Source: Phycisphaerales bacterium
GTDB taxonomy: Bacteria; Planctomycetota; Phycisphaerae; Phycisphaerales; UBA1924
Assembly (NCBI GenBank): GCA_027019265.1
Contig: JALUWX010000006.1
Location: 42,467-106,466 of the forward strand
DNA length: 64,000 nt
Direction: 5' to 3'
Each line of letters begins with the position of its first letter. Within the stretch, counting starts at the first letter, position 1. Below, one piece after another: positions 24,873 through 38,415 of the stretch. The translations under genes were made by a program, and so were the position numbers. A model generated the notes under the pieces. That model worked only from the letters and a program-made list of their open reading frames with translations, was not told the DNA's origin and did no database searches.

Positions 24873-25832
24873 TTATTCGGGCAAAAGCACGGAGTCGATG
24901 ACGTGGATCACCCCGTTTGTGGCTTCAATATCCGCACTGACGACCTTGGCGTCGTTGATCTTGACGTTTCCCCACTTCTTGGAGATGGTCAGATCGGATC
25001 CCAGGGCGCTGGTGGCTTCCCCGAGCTTGATCGCTTCGTCGGCGTAGATCCGTCCGGGCACGACATGGTACTTCAGGATCGAAGCGAGCTTGTCCTTGTT
25101 CTCGGGCTTGAGCAGCGATTCGACGGTCCCGGCCGGAAGCTTCGCGAACGCATCGTCCGTCGGCGCGAACACGGTGAACGGCCCCTCGGACCCGAGGAGA
25201 TCCGCGAGCCCCGCGGCCTTCGCCGCAGCCAAGAGGGTGTTGAAGGTCCCCGCTTCGCTCGCAACACCGACGATGGTGTCGTCCTCGGGGATCAGGACCG
25301 TGTCGATGACATGGATCACCCCGTTGGAGGCCTGTACGTCGGCGCTCACGACCTTGGCGTTGTCGATCATGAGATCGGAGCCCTTCGCCTTGATGTCGAT
25401 CCGTTGACCCGAGAGGGTGACGGCGTTGTTGAGGGATTTGACGGTCCCCGACTCGACCTTCCCGGGGATGACGTGATAGGTGAGGATCCGTGCGAGCTTG
25501 TCCTTGTTCTCCGGCTTGAGAAGCGACTCGACGGTTCCCTCGGGGAGCTTCGCGAACGCTTCGTCGGTCGGCGCGAGGACCGTGATCGGACCGTCCCCGG
25601 TCAGCGCGTCCACCAATCCCGCGGCCTTGGCGGCGGCGATGAGGGTGTTGAACGACCCGTTGGACTGCGCGACCTCCACGATGTTCTTCATGGACTCGTG
25701 GGAGACCAGTTGGGCGGAGCCCCACGTTGAGCTCTTCTCGCTCGAGCACGAGGAGGAGCAGGGGGACCCCGCGAGGGTGAGCGAGGAGGACAGTGCGAGC
25801 ACAGAAATCGCGCCAAGGTTGGCCTTGTTCAT
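24873..25832 (-). CDS. Secreted protein with two fasciclin (FAS1) domains
   Basis: 319 residues from ATG 25832 (GGGAG upstream). A signal sequence runs to a Cys-rich stretch ([18 protein letters not shown]), which may include a lipobox-like Cys. Domain 1 (about 50-180) and domain 2 (about 190-318) are close copies, each with [20 protein letters not shown] / [20 protein letters not shown], then [14 protein letters not shown] / [21 protein letters not shown] / YHVVPGR and [14 protein letters not shown] / [17 protein letters not shown]1 proteins mediate cell-surface adhesion. It is the first gene ahead of the ECF sigma and RskA-type genes and is probably the regulon's main product. Confidence 0.92.
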   Translation of the reverse strand: MNKANLGAISVLALSSSLTLAGSPCSSSCSSEKSSTWGSAQLVSHESMKNIVEVAQSNGSFNTLIAAAKAAGLVDALTGDGPITVLAPTDEAFAKLPEGTVESLLKPENKDKLARILTYHVIPGKVESGTVKSLNNAVTLSGQRIDIKAKGSDLMIDNAKVVSADVQASNGVIHVIDTVLIPEDDTIVGVASEAGTFNTLLAAAKAAGLADLLGSEGPFTVFAPTDDAFAKLPAGTVESLLKPENKDKLASILKYHVVPGRIYADEAIKLGEATSALGSDLTISKKWGNVKINDAKVVSADIEATNGVIHVIDSVLLPE

Positions 25833-25995
25833 GGAAATCTCCCGTGTGTTGTCAGGGTTTCGAAACGGTTGCCGGTTTGGGTGTGTTGAAAGCCGGCTCC
25901 TGCGTCGGGAACGGTTTCGGAGCGATCCGGCGCATGGATTCAGCTCTCTCCAAGAATCCGAGACGGGATCCGTGTGAGCGTGATACCATCGCCCT

Positions 25996-26886
<891 letters not shown>

Positions 26887-26904
26887 CGAATACCGCGAGG
26901 GATC

Positions 26905-28146
26905 GTGGCGCCGAAGAACTTCAAAGTCCGACGCGGACCTCGTCCCGACGATCCGCGCGTCCGGTTCCTCGTCGAGCTGGCGCGGGCGCTCGGGACATAC
27001 TCAACAGCATCCTATCGGCTCGAGGAAGCGGTCAGTATCTGCGCGCAATCCATGGGGTTGTACGCCCACGTGTTCTCAACCCCAACCTCCGTGTTCCTGT
27101 CCATCGAAGAGGACGGGGAATACGACACGTACCTGACCCGGATCACCCCGGGTGAGGTGAACCTCTCGAAGCTCCGCTCGATCGACACGATTTTCAACGC
27201 TGTCTTCGCAAAGAAGATGACCCCGCTCACGGGGATCCGGAAGATCAAGGAGATCGTGCTTGAGCCCGATCGCGTCCCGCTCTGGGCGCACGTGCTGAGC
27301 TTCGGGGGCGCTTCTGCGACGGCCTCCGTGTTGTTCGGGGGTCACTGGCAGGAGATGCTTGGCGCGGCGCTCATTGGGGGGACATGCGGTGCTTTGATCG
27401 ATATCACGGCGAAGAACCGGGAGTATGCACGGCTGTTCGACTTCCTCGCCGGGTTCTTCGCGGCCGTCATCGCGGGGCTGCTCTCACTGCTGATCGGGCC
27501 GTACACAACGACGATCTCGGTGCTCGCGGGGATCATCGTGCTGATCCCGGGTTTGACCCTCACGACGGCGATGACGGAGCTCGCGACACGGAACGTTGTC
27601 TCGGGGAGTGCGCGTCTTGTCGGCGCGATCATGATTTTGGTCCTGCTCGGGTTCGGCGCGGCGGCCGGGGACGAACTGGTCAACGTACTGCTCGATCCAC
27701 CTCCCTCGCTTAAGCACGACGGGTTCAGCACCCACTGGCGCGGGTTCGCGGCCGTGATGGGTGCGGGGTTCTTTGTCGTGCTGTTCCGTGCACGACTGAA
27801 CGACTGGTGGGTCATGCTCGCATCGGTGTTGTGCGCGTATTACTCGTCCCGTTTCGGGGTCGCGACGTTCGGGCTCGAGTTCGGGATCTGCTTCGCGGCC
27901 GCGTGTGTGGGGGTGCTCGGGAACCTGTTCGCGCAGTTCGCGGATCGTCCGGCCGTCACGGTCGTGCTCCCGGGGCTGATCATGCTCGTGCCCGGGTCGA
28001 TCGGGTTCCGGAGCGTGCAGTCGTTCATGGGCGCGGAGACGTTGAGCGGCGTGGAATCCGCGTTCCGGGTGGTGGTCATCGGCGCTGCATTGGTGGTTGG
28101 GCTGCTGCTGTCGAACGCGGTGATCCGTCCACGCAAGGTGCTCTGA
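26905..28146 (+). CDS. Threonine/serine exporter family protein (ThrE)
   Basis: 413 residues from GTG 26905. The first 130 residues form the cytoplasmic DUF1212-type domain (RFLVELARALGTYSTASYRL, EEAVSICAQSMGLYAHVFST, PTSVFL), followed by about ten membrane segments in two halves: the ThrE part with LLSLLIGPYTTTISVLAGII, VLIPGLTLTTAMTELATRNV, and a second part with FGICFAAACVGVLGNLFAQF and VTVVLPGLIMLVPGSIGFRS. The two VLIPG/MLVPGS motifs are characteristic. Proton-driven export of small amino acids is known for the family; the substrate here is assumed. Confidence 0.88.
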   Translation: MAPKNFKVRRGPRPDDPRVRFLVELARALGTYSTASYRLEEAVSICAQSMGLYAHVFSTPTSVFLSIEEDGEYDTYLTRITPGEVNLSKLRSIDTIFNAVFAKKMTPLTGIRKIKEIVLEPDRVPLWAHVLSFGGASATASVLFGGHWQEMLGAALIGGTCGALIDITAKNREYARLFDFLAGFFAAVIAGLLSLLIGPYTTTISVLAGIIVLIPGLTLTTAMTELATRNVVSGSARLVGAIMILVLLGFGAAAGDELVNVLLDPPPSLKHDGFSTHWRGFAAVMGAGFFVVLFRARLNDWWVMLASVLCAYYSSRFGVATFGLEFGICFAAACVGVLGNLFAQFADRPAVTVVLPGLIMLVPGSIGFRSVQSFMGAETLSGVESAFRVVVIGAALVVGLLLSNAVIRPRKVL

Positions 28147-28150
28147 TCGC

Positions 28151-31787
<3,637 letters not shown>

Positions 31788-31806
31788 CTCTGGAGAAGGA
31801 CTCCCA

Positions 31807-32145
31807 TTGAATACCCCCATGACCACATTCGCGTTTCTTCCGAACCTCGGCTGGCCCGAGATGCTCGTCATCGGGGTTGTGATGCTCCTTCTCTTCGGCC
31901 GCCGACTCCCTGAAGTCGGGCGGAGCTTGGGACAGGGCGTTGTCCAGTTCAAGAAGGGGCTGAAGGACGTGGAGGACGAGGTCCGTGGGCAGGGCGCTTC
32001 CGGACAGGCCCAGCACACCCAGTCTCCCCAGTTTGAGAGCGCCAAACCCCCGCACAACCCGGATCTGGCGGGGTCCGCTCATGCTTCGAGCACGGGCGCC
32101 CAGGCCGTGACAAGCGAGCCTGTGCAGCCGAAGACGGACACGTGA
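31807..32145 (+). CDS. tatA: Twin-arginine translocase subunit TatA/E family protein
   Basis: 112 residues. One membrane segment (WPEMLVIGVVMLLLFGRRLP) followed by the amphipathic helix EVGRSLGQGVVQFKKGLKD, the TatA hallmark with FG-x-x-x-LP at the hinge, and a flexible polar tail. TTG 31807 is preferred because AAGGA lies six bases ahead; ATG 31819 is the alternative. It forms the pore for folded proteins together with TatC, which is not in the window. It follows folD by 19 bases. Confidence 0.9.
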   Translation: MNTPMTTFAFLPNLGWPEMLVIGVVMLLLFGRRLPEVGRSLGQGVVQFKKGLKDVEDEVRGQGASGQAQHTQSPQFESAKPPHNPDLAGSAHASSTGAQAVTSEPVQPKTDT

Positions 32146-32150
32146 GCTTG

Positions 32151-32179
32151 CTGACTTAATGGGAGTGGGGGTCTAGAAT
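32151..32179 (+). promoter_or_regulatory. Promoter of the tRNA-Met gene
   Basis: CTGACT (32151-32156), 17 bases, TAGAAT (32174-32179), ending 16 bases before the tRNA. Confidence 0.5.
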
Positions 32180-32195
32180 CGCCGCTCAATCAAGC

Positions 32196-32269
32196 GGCGA
32201 GGTAGCTCAGCTGGCTAGAGCGGAGGATTCATAACCCTCAGGTCGGGAGTTCGAGTCTCCCCCTCGCCA
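32196..32269 (+). tRNA. tRNA with CAT anticodon (Met, or Ile2)
   Basis: 74 bases from GGCGAGG to CCTCGCCA, a perfect 7-bp acceptor. D-arm AGCTCAGCTGGCTAGAGC; anticodon loop TTCATAA; T-arm GGGAG/CTCCC. The fifth anticodon-stem pair is A-C. CAT reads as elongator Met or, after lysidine modification, Ile; sequence alone does not settle it. Confidence 0.9.
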
Positions 32270-32274
32270 TTCAT

Positions 32275-32297
32275 GCCGCCCTTTCGGGCGGTTTTTT
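32275..32297 (+). terminator. Intrinsic terminator after the tRNA
   Basis: CCGCCC (32276-32281), loop TTTC, GGGCGG (32286-32291), followed at once by six T. A textbook rho-independent terminator. Confidence 0.92.
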
Positions 32298-32391
32298 GAT
32301 AGAATGATCTTTGTCGGAAAGTGTGCAGATTCAGGGTGATACGCCGACTCTTCGAGCGTTGATCTTGGTATACCCGTCGGAGGTTTTTCGC

Positions 32392-33378
32392 ATGAACAGC
32401 AAAGCACTGGTTGTTGGCGCTCTCGGGATCGGGGTTCTTGGGCTCGGCGCGATCCTTGTGTTCGATACGGGATCGAGCGACGAGACAGATCTCCTCGGTG
32501 TGAGCTCGACAGGCCTAACCCTGGATATCGATCCGGGCCAGAGCGCGTATGCGTTGGACACATCCAAAGCGGACCAGCCCGCTCCGGCAGCATCCGAATC
32601 GGGCTCTGCTGAGCAGGGGCCGCGTGAGCTTCAGGGGGCGCGTCGGGGAGGTCCGGAGGGGCGCGATCGGGGACGGGATCGGTTCGAGGAGATGGAGGCT
32701 CGGATCCTTGAATACGACAAGGACGGGGACGGAATGCTCAACGATGAAGAGCGCGAAGCGATGATGCAAGCATGGCGTGATCGTTGGATCGAATCGCAAG
32801 ATTTGAACGGGGATGGGTTTGTGAGCGCCGAGGAGATGGTGGCCGCCGGACGGGAGCGGATGCTCAACTCCCCCCGCGTTGATCGGATGAAGTCCCGGTT
32901 CGACATGGATGAGGACGGGCAACTCAATCCGGAGGAAGAGCACGCGTTCAATCAGTGGCTCGACGAGCGGGATCAGAGCCGGATGGATCGGATGGTCAAG
33001 CAGCACGACACGGACGGTGACGGGATCATGTCCGACGAGGAAACCCTCGCGATGCAGCAGCAGTGGTCGGACCGGTCCCGGAGTTGGATCGATTCGATGA
33101 TCCAACAGTACGACTCGGACGGCGACGGGATGCTCAATGCCGACGAACGGTTGACAGCGAACAACACGATGACCCAACAGCGCGAGATCGATCGGTTCAT
33201 GAACCGGTACGATTACAACGAGGACGGCGAACTCACCACCTCGGATTACGACCGGTTTGTCGCATTCTACGGCGAGAAACAGGGGGGCGCGGATGTCAAC
33301 CGTGACGGGGTGGTAAACGTTGATGACCTGACGGCGTACAGAGACATGACCGAGATCATCAAGGCGCAGGACAACTGA
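32392..33378 (+). CDS. Membrane-anchored EF-hand repeat protein
   Basis: 328 residues from ATG 32392 (an earlier in-frame ATG at 32311 precedes the anchor). An N-terminal hydrophobic segment (ALVVGALGIGVLGLGAILVF) is followed by a polar linker and seven calcium loops: DKDGDGMLNDEE, DLNGDGFVSAEE, DMDEDGQLNPEE, DTDGDGIMSDEE, DSDGDGMLNADE, DYNEDGELTTSD and, near the end, DVNRDGVVNVDD, which is dockerin-like. Helices between the loops are rich in Met, Arg and Gln. It probably binds calcium outside the cytoplasm; the purpose is unknown. Upstream lies the tRNA terminator, so it has its own promoter. Confidence 0.75.
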   Translation: MNSKALVVGALGIGVLGLGAILVFDTGSSDETDLLGVSSTGLTLDIDPGQSAYALDTSKADQPAPAASESGSAEQGPRELQGARRGGPEGRDRGRDRFEEMEARILEYDKDGDGMLNDEEREAMMQAWRDRWIESQDLNGDGFVSAEEMVAAGRERMLNSPRVDRMKSRFDMDEDGQLNPEEEHAFNQWLDERDQSRMDRMVKQHDTDGDGIMSDEETLAMQQQWSDRSRSWIDSMIQQYDSDGDGMLNADERLTANNTMTQQREIDRFMNRYDYNEDGELTTSDYDRFVAFYGEKQGGADVNRDGVVNVDDLTAYRDMTEIIKAQDN

Positions 33379-33406
33379 CCCGGTTGTGACGGCTCTCTAT
33401 AGAGGT

Positions 33407-33742
33407 CTACTCGTAGAACGTCTGAACAACCCCGGCGAACGGCGACTGGGTATCCATGCCCGGTTCGTAGATGAATACAGAATCATCGAGCGTTGCCCAC
33501 CCGAGCGCGATCCAATCGCCTGCGAGGAGGGTCGGGTGTGGGTCGGAATACTCAGCTGCGCGGTGAGGGGCAGACCCGGTCGAGCTGGGCTGGTTCGAGA
33601 GGAATCCGAGTTCTTCGAGAACCAGGGCGCGCTGCTCGTTCGAAAGCGTGGGGGTCGCACGCTTCTCACACCCTGCTTGGGTCAAGAGCAATGCAGCGGC
33701 TCCGGCCATCGGAAGGATGAAGCATCGAGCAGATCTGCGCAT
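33407..33742 (-). CDS. Small putative lipoprotein
   Basis: 111 residues from ATG 33742. The start RRSARCFILPMAGAAALLLT leads to QAGC, a lipoprotein cleavage site (slightly atypical lipobox TQAGC). The mature part has NEQRALVLEELGFLSNQPSS and WIALGWATLDDSVFIYEPGM, with no family I recognise. It is convergent with the EF-hand gene (28-base gap) and divergent from the secretion pair at 33941. Confidence 0.55.
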   Translation of the reverse strand: MRRSARCFILPMAGAAALLLTQAGCEKRATPTLSNEQRALVLEELGFLSNQPSSTGSAPHRAAEYSDPHPTLLAGDWIALGWATLDDSVFIYEPGMDTQSPFAGVVQTFYE

Positions 33743-33940
33743 GTTGTGCGCATCGGCTCGATTCGTCGGGGTCTTGGGCGAGATCGCGCGATCATGCTGT
33801 GTCGGAGCTCCGAAAGGACCGATGGGTGCTGAAGGAGATACCCCGATCTTGTTCTCGGACGGGTTTGGGTGTCTTGTGTTTGTATACGATACCGGTGATG
33901 AGGATCGTTGCGTGCTCTCGCCGCCGCCATTGAGGTCCCT

Positions 33941-35836
33941 ATGTCGAGCAAAAGTTTGATCCTGAGCGTGATCGCGGCCTTCGCGATGTGTGTGTCCGTG
34001 GTGTCCGCTCAGACGACGCTCGATCCGGAGCGTGATGGACGGGTGTACCCGGTGAGCGGGTTCTCGTTCGTCTACGCGCGCGAACTCGACGGGCTTGAGC
34101 CACTCGACGGACTCGGTTCGACCATGGTCGAGCTGTCCCTTGTTGACGGGGTGTACATCGCGCCGCGCGACGGTTCCGAGGGGGTGAAAACCTCGCTCGA
34201 CGATCTGGTCCGGTTCGGACCCGTGGATCTGAGCGGGAGCGCGATGAGCGCGGTGCTCCAGGCGGTGCGTGCGGAAACGGAAGATCGGCTGGGCTTGATC
34301 GGACATCTGGTCACTCCCTCCCCTGAGGAGATCGCGTTCGAAACCACACAGGAGGACCTGCGTGGCTCGGGTTCATTGGTATTGACCGTCCTGATCTGGC
34401 CCGCCGACGTGGCTCTTGTGCGCACGATCGCTCGAGGCGAGCGGATCGCTGAACGTGAGCACGACGACGACGTGTCGAATGTGAATCATCCCCTTCACAG
34501 CCGTGTGCGCGGCAGGATCACCTTAGCACAAGGTGATCTGTTGACCAAGAAAAACGTGGATTCGCCCGTATTTCGGCTGAATCGGCACCCCGGACGACGG
34601 GTTGATGTCTCGATTTCTCCCAGCGAGGAGCGTGGCTCGGTCGTGGTGGACTACCTCATCACGGAACCCAAACAGTGGTCGGCGTATGCGAGCGTGTCGA
34701 ACACGGGAACCAAGAGCACGGATGAATGGCGCGAGCACTTCGGATTTGTCCATCGTCAGCTCACGAATAACGACGATGTGCTCCAGATTGACTACATCAC
34801 GGCGAGTTTCGATGAGGTCCATGCGTTGCTCGCTTCGTACGAGTTCGATGTCACGGAGCAAGCTCGGGGGCGGGTCCATGGACGATGGAACCAGTACACG
34901 GCGAGCGATGTCGGGCTCGGGTTCGAGAACTTCGAGGGCGAGGGCTATGAGGTCGGCGCGGAGCTCGCGCTGAACGTCTGGGAAGACGGCCCGGCGTTTG
35001 TGGATCTGGTCGGGGGGATCCGTTTCGAGCACACCGAGGTTGACAACCGGGTCCTCTTGGTCCAGGGGGACGAGGATTTCCTGCTCCCGTTCATCGCGCT
35101 CCGATACGAGAAATCCACTCCGCTCCACAATGTGTTCGGGGAGGTCAAGGTCGAGACCAACCTTGCGGATGCTGCGGGGACGTCCGAAGTGATGATCGCG
35201 AATCTCGGTCGGCCGATGGTCGAGAACGAGTTCACCCGTCTGACAGCTCAGCTGACCCATTCCTTCTATCTGGAACCGATTTTCGACCCCGAGGGCTTCC
35301 GTGGGGATCGTGGGCCGGACGACATGACTCTGGCGCACGAGATGGTGATCCGTGTCCGTGGACAATCGACCTTTGGGTCTCGTCTTGCGCCCTCGTACCA
35401 GTTCATCGCGGGTGGTGCGGCGACGGTCCGGGGGTATGACGAATCGGTCGCGGCCGGTGACAGCGGGGTGGTGGCGTCGCTGGAGTACCGATATCACCTC
35501 GGGAAAGCGACCCCGATCGCTTCGACAACGACCGATTTGTTCGGTTCTCGGTTCAGATCTTCAAGAACTCAGCCATTTGGGAGCGCGGATTGGGATCTGA
35601 TCCTGTCCGGGTTCGTAGATATAGGACGGGTGGCCGTACAGAACGCCCTGTTTTTTGAGTCGGACGAGACACTCATTGGTGCGGGTGTCGGAATCGAGGC
35701 ACAGTTGAGACGGAACCTCACCGTCCGTCTCCAATACGCGATGGCGTTTACCCGAATCGGTGAACAAGTCTCGCCGTTCGTGGCGACAGACGTTGGGGAC
35801 TCCAGGCTGCACTTCGCAGCGACATTTGTGTACTGA
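33941..35836 (+). CDS. Two-partner secretion outer-membrane transporter (TpsB, ShlB/FhaC/HecB type)
   Basis: 631 residues from ATG 33941. A signal peptide (SLILSVIAAFAMCVSVVSAQ) is followed by a POTRA-like region (residues about 50-220; ending HSRVRGRITLAQGDLLTKKN) and a long series of amphipathic beta strands forming a barrel of the Omp85/TpsB class, for example EWREHFGFVHRQLTNNDDVL and ASYEFDVTEQARGRVHGRWN. The FIAGGAATVRGYDESVAAGD segment is the conserved VRGY motif that points into the pore. Its stop is 22 bases from the gene for the matching exoprotein. Confidence 0.85.
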   Translation: MSSKSLILSVIAAFAMCVSVVSAQTTLDPERDGRVYPVSGFSFVYARELDGLEPLDGLGSTMVELSLVDGVYIAPRDGSEGVKTSLDDLVRFGPVDLSGSAMSAVLQAVRAETEDRLGLIGHLVTPSPEEIAFETTQEDLRGSGSLVLTVLIWPADVALVRTIARGERIAEREHDDDVSNVNHPLHSRVRGRITLAQGDLLTKKNVDSPVFRLNRHPGRRVDVSISPSEERGSVVVDYLITEPKQWSAYASVSNTGTKSTDEWREHFGFVHRQLTNNDDVLQIDYITASFDEVHALLASYEFDVTEQARGRVHGRWNQYTASDVGLGFENFEGEGYEVGAELALNVWEDGPAFVDLVGGIRFEHTEVDNRVLLVQGDEDFLLPFIALRYEKSTPLHNVFGEVKVETNLADAAGTSEVMIANLGRPMVENEFTRLTAQLTHSFYLEPIFDPEGFRGDRGPDDMTLAHEMVIRVRGQSTFGSRLAPSYQFIAGGAATVRGYDESVAAGDSGVVASLEYRYHLGKATPIASTTTDLFGSRFRSSRTQPFGSADWDLILSGFVDIGRVAVQNALFFESDETLIGAGVGIEAQLRRNLTVRLQYAMAFTRIGEQVSPFVATDVGDSRLHFAATFVY

Positions 35837-35858
35837 CATCACAATATCGGAGGCCGTT

Positions 35859-38390
35859 ATGACAACTCAAGACACGACACGCATGCGCGCCCAGTTCGGG
35901 CTCGCTCTTATCGCCACGGCCGGGCTCTGCGCCGGGCTCGCTCAGGCAACCCCGGAGGGGGGAGATGTTGTCTCCGGATCTGCGACCATCGACACGGTGG
36001 GATCGAACACCACGATCACCACGGGTCACTCCACGATCATCAACTGGACCTCGTTCGACATCGGGTCGGGAGAGAGTGTCCAGTTCATCATGCCCGGCGC
36101 GAGCTCCCGAGTGCTCAACCGGGTGAACTCGGTCAACGCGACGATGATCAACGGCTCGCTCAGCGCGAACGGCCAGGTCTACATCGTCAACCCGTCCGGG
36201 ATCGTGTTCGGTCAGGGCGCGGTCGTGAACGCCGGCGCGATCCACGCGGCGGCGGGGAATATCTCCAACGCTGACTTCACGGCCGGGGTTGATCGTTTCA
36301 CGGGGGTGACAGGGAATGTCACCAACATGGGTCGGATCAACGCCCAGCTCGTGACCCTCATCGGCGCGAGCGTGGGGAACATCGGGACGATCGATGCTTC
36401 CGACGGCACGGTCATCATGGCTTCGGGTGAACAGGTCATGATCGGGGAGCACCTCGGTCATCGGTTCGTCCAGGTCGAGGTCCCGGCGGATCTGTCGAAC
36501 ATGCAGCCCGTGGACGGGTCCCCGCGCCTTGCGGCGGGGGATGTGTACTCGATCGCCGCGTGGAATACGGGCTCGATCAACGGACGCGATGTCACGATCG
36601 CGACGAGCGGCGCTGACGTCATGAACGCGGGTCGGATCAACGCGACGGGCGAAGTGAATATGTCGGGCGACCGGGTCATCGCGACCCGGATGAACGACGC
36701 GCTCGAGCTCGGTGGCGCTCCGATCACAGCCGCGAGTGTCACGCTCACCGGATCGACGATCGATCTGGGCGCTGATGTGACGGCGACTGGGGGGGACATC
36801 ACCCTCGCGGGGAACACCCGCTTGATCGACAACGTCTCGCTCAACTCCACGAGCGGCGCGGTGGACTTCTTCGGGAACGTGTTCTCTGAATCCGGGATGT
36901 ACTACGGGCTCGACGCTGACGCGGCCCTGAACGTCAACTTCATCGGATCGATCGGGGACAACCCCACAAGCGATATGCGCCTCGGGTCGATCCATATCGA
37001 TTCCATCGGCGGGACGATCCGAGGGAACGTCTCCACGCTCGGGGACATGGTCTTCCTCGGTGACTTCGGGCTCGCGGGACCGAGTGTCACGTTCCATGTC
37101 GGAGAAGGAACGGCCTTGTTCGGTGGCAACCTCTTCGCCGTGGTCCGTGGGACGACGGATGTCGCGTTCATGTACGACGGGGATCCGTTCGCTGGGCTCA
37201 ACGAGGGGCGGACCCCGTTCAAGTTCCAGGGGAGCTTGGGCGTCGGGCGTGTGTTCGGGCCGACCATGCTGAGCGGGTCGTTCCGGAATATCACGTTCGG
37301 GGACGATCGCTCCAGCGCGATCGACGTTGCGAGCTTCCTGTTCGCTGACGGAGCGAACGAGGGTCTGGTGCTCACCGATCTCGGCGGGTTCGACTCGAGC
37401 GATCGGTTCTTCGTCAGCGCGACGGAGGGCGTGACCATGGGTGAGGGACAGCGGTTGCTCTCCTTCGGATCGCTCGATATCGGTGCAAAGAACCGGAGCG
37501 GCGTGGCTCGACTCGAACTCGGGGACCTCAGTGTCCTCGGGAATCTCAGAATCACGGCGACGGGATCGGGTGGTTCGGAGATCGTGTTCCTTGAACGCCT
37601 GGCCGGCGAGGTCGATCGTCGTGAGAACGAGTTCGATCGTCCGACCGATGTCTTCATGGATCTCGGGACGGACATCATCGCGACGGGTTCGATCGATCTG
37701 ATCGGGACCGTGGTCGGGACCCCTAACGTGATCTTCGCGACGGGTTCGGGGACGGCGAACAACGGCGGGCTCCCGGTCGTGACGTACACGGAAGACCCGA
37801 CGATCGCGTACTTCGCGGCCGCTTCCGGGATGGGGGCGTATGCCTACGACCTCGCTGTCGGCGAGCATATCGATCCGGTTGGACCGACAGGAACCACCGC
37901 GAACCTCGCGGAAGCCCTCCTCGATGAAGACACGATCCAGATCCGCGACAACGACCCGTATCTCGCGTCGCGCCAGGTGCTGATCGAGCTGGGGCTTCAG
38001 CCCGATATCGCGAACGACGATCTCGTGCGGAGCGCGGCGAAGGACGGGGTGACCCGCTACGCCGCGGACCCGACGAACCCGTCGCTCCCTCTTGAGCGTC
38101 TGTCCCCGCGATCCGTGGATCGGTTGGTCGATTCCTACGTCGGGCTCCTCGGCGCGTACGACGCGCAGAGCGAAACCCGGACCCGGATCGACGAGGTCCG
38201 CGACGCGCTCCGTGGTTCGGACGAAGAGCGTGCGATGGCCGCGGATCGGATCAACGAGGTGCTGGATCGGATCGACCTTCTCGAGCTGACCCCGCTCGAG
38301 CGGAACCGTGCGAAGGCGAACTTCCTCACCCGTGTGCTCCCGAACTCCGTCGATCCTCAGTCGATCGGGATCAAGCTCGCGAGCAACTGA
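35859..38390 (+). CDS. Two-partner secretion exoprotein with filamentous hemagglutinin N-terminal (TPS) domain
   Basis: 843 residues. The start at 35859 has CGGAGG upstream and begins a signal peptide (FGLALIATAGLCAGLAQATP). Residues about 35-160 are a TPS domain: INWTSFDIGSGESVQFIMPG, VLNRVNSVNATMINGSLSAN, GQVYIVNPSGIVFGQGAVVN, as recognised by TpsB transporters. The next 450 residues form a right-handed beta-helix-like stretch with repeated Asn/Gly strands. The last 120 (LIELGLQPDIANDDLVRSAA, RLVDSYVGLLGAYDAQSETR) are helical and charged and may be the functional or retention domain. Probably secreted by the gene directly upstream. Confidence 0.87.
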   Translation: MTTQDTTRMRAQFGLALIATAGLCAGLAQATPEGGDVVSGSATIDTVGSNTTITTGHSTIINWTSFDIGSGESVQFIMPGASSRVLNRVNSVNATMINGSLSANGQVYIVNPSGIVFGQGAVVNAGAIHAAAGNISNADFTAGVDRFTGVTGNVTNMGRINAQLVTLIGASVGNIGTIDASDGTVIMASGEQVMIGEHLGHRFVQVEVPADLSNMQPVDGSPRLAAGDVYSIAAWNTGSINGRDVTIATSGADVMNAGRINATGEVNMSGDRVIATRMNDALELGGAPITAASVTLTGSTIDLGADVTATGGDITLAGNTRLIDNVSLNSTSGAVDFFGNVFSESGMYYGLDADAALNVNFIGSIGDNPTSDMRLGSIHIDSIGGTIRGNVSTLGDMVFLGDFGLAGPSVTFHVGEGTALFGGNLFAVVRGTTDVAFMYDGDPFAGLNEGRTPFKFQGSLGVGRVFGPTMLSGSFRNITFGDDRSSAIDVASFLFADGANEGLVLTDLGGFDSSDRFFVSATEGVTMGEGQRLLSFGSLDIGAKNRSGVARLELGDLSVLGNLRITATGSGGSEIVFLERLAGEVDRRENEFDRPTDVFMDLGTDIIATGSIDLIGTVVGTPNVIFATGSGTANNGGLPVVTYTEDPTIAYFAAASGMGAYAYDLAVGEHIDPVGPTGTTANLAEALLDEDTIQIRDNDPYLASRQVLIELGLQPDIANDDLVRSAAKDGVTRYAADPTNPSLPLERLSPRSVDRLVDSYVGLLGAYDAQSETRTRIDEVRDALRGSDEERAMAADRINEVLDRIDLLELTPLERNRAKANFLTRVLPNSVDPQSIGIKLASN

Positions 38391-38415
38391 TCGGCCGCGC
38401 GAATAGACTCGGTCC

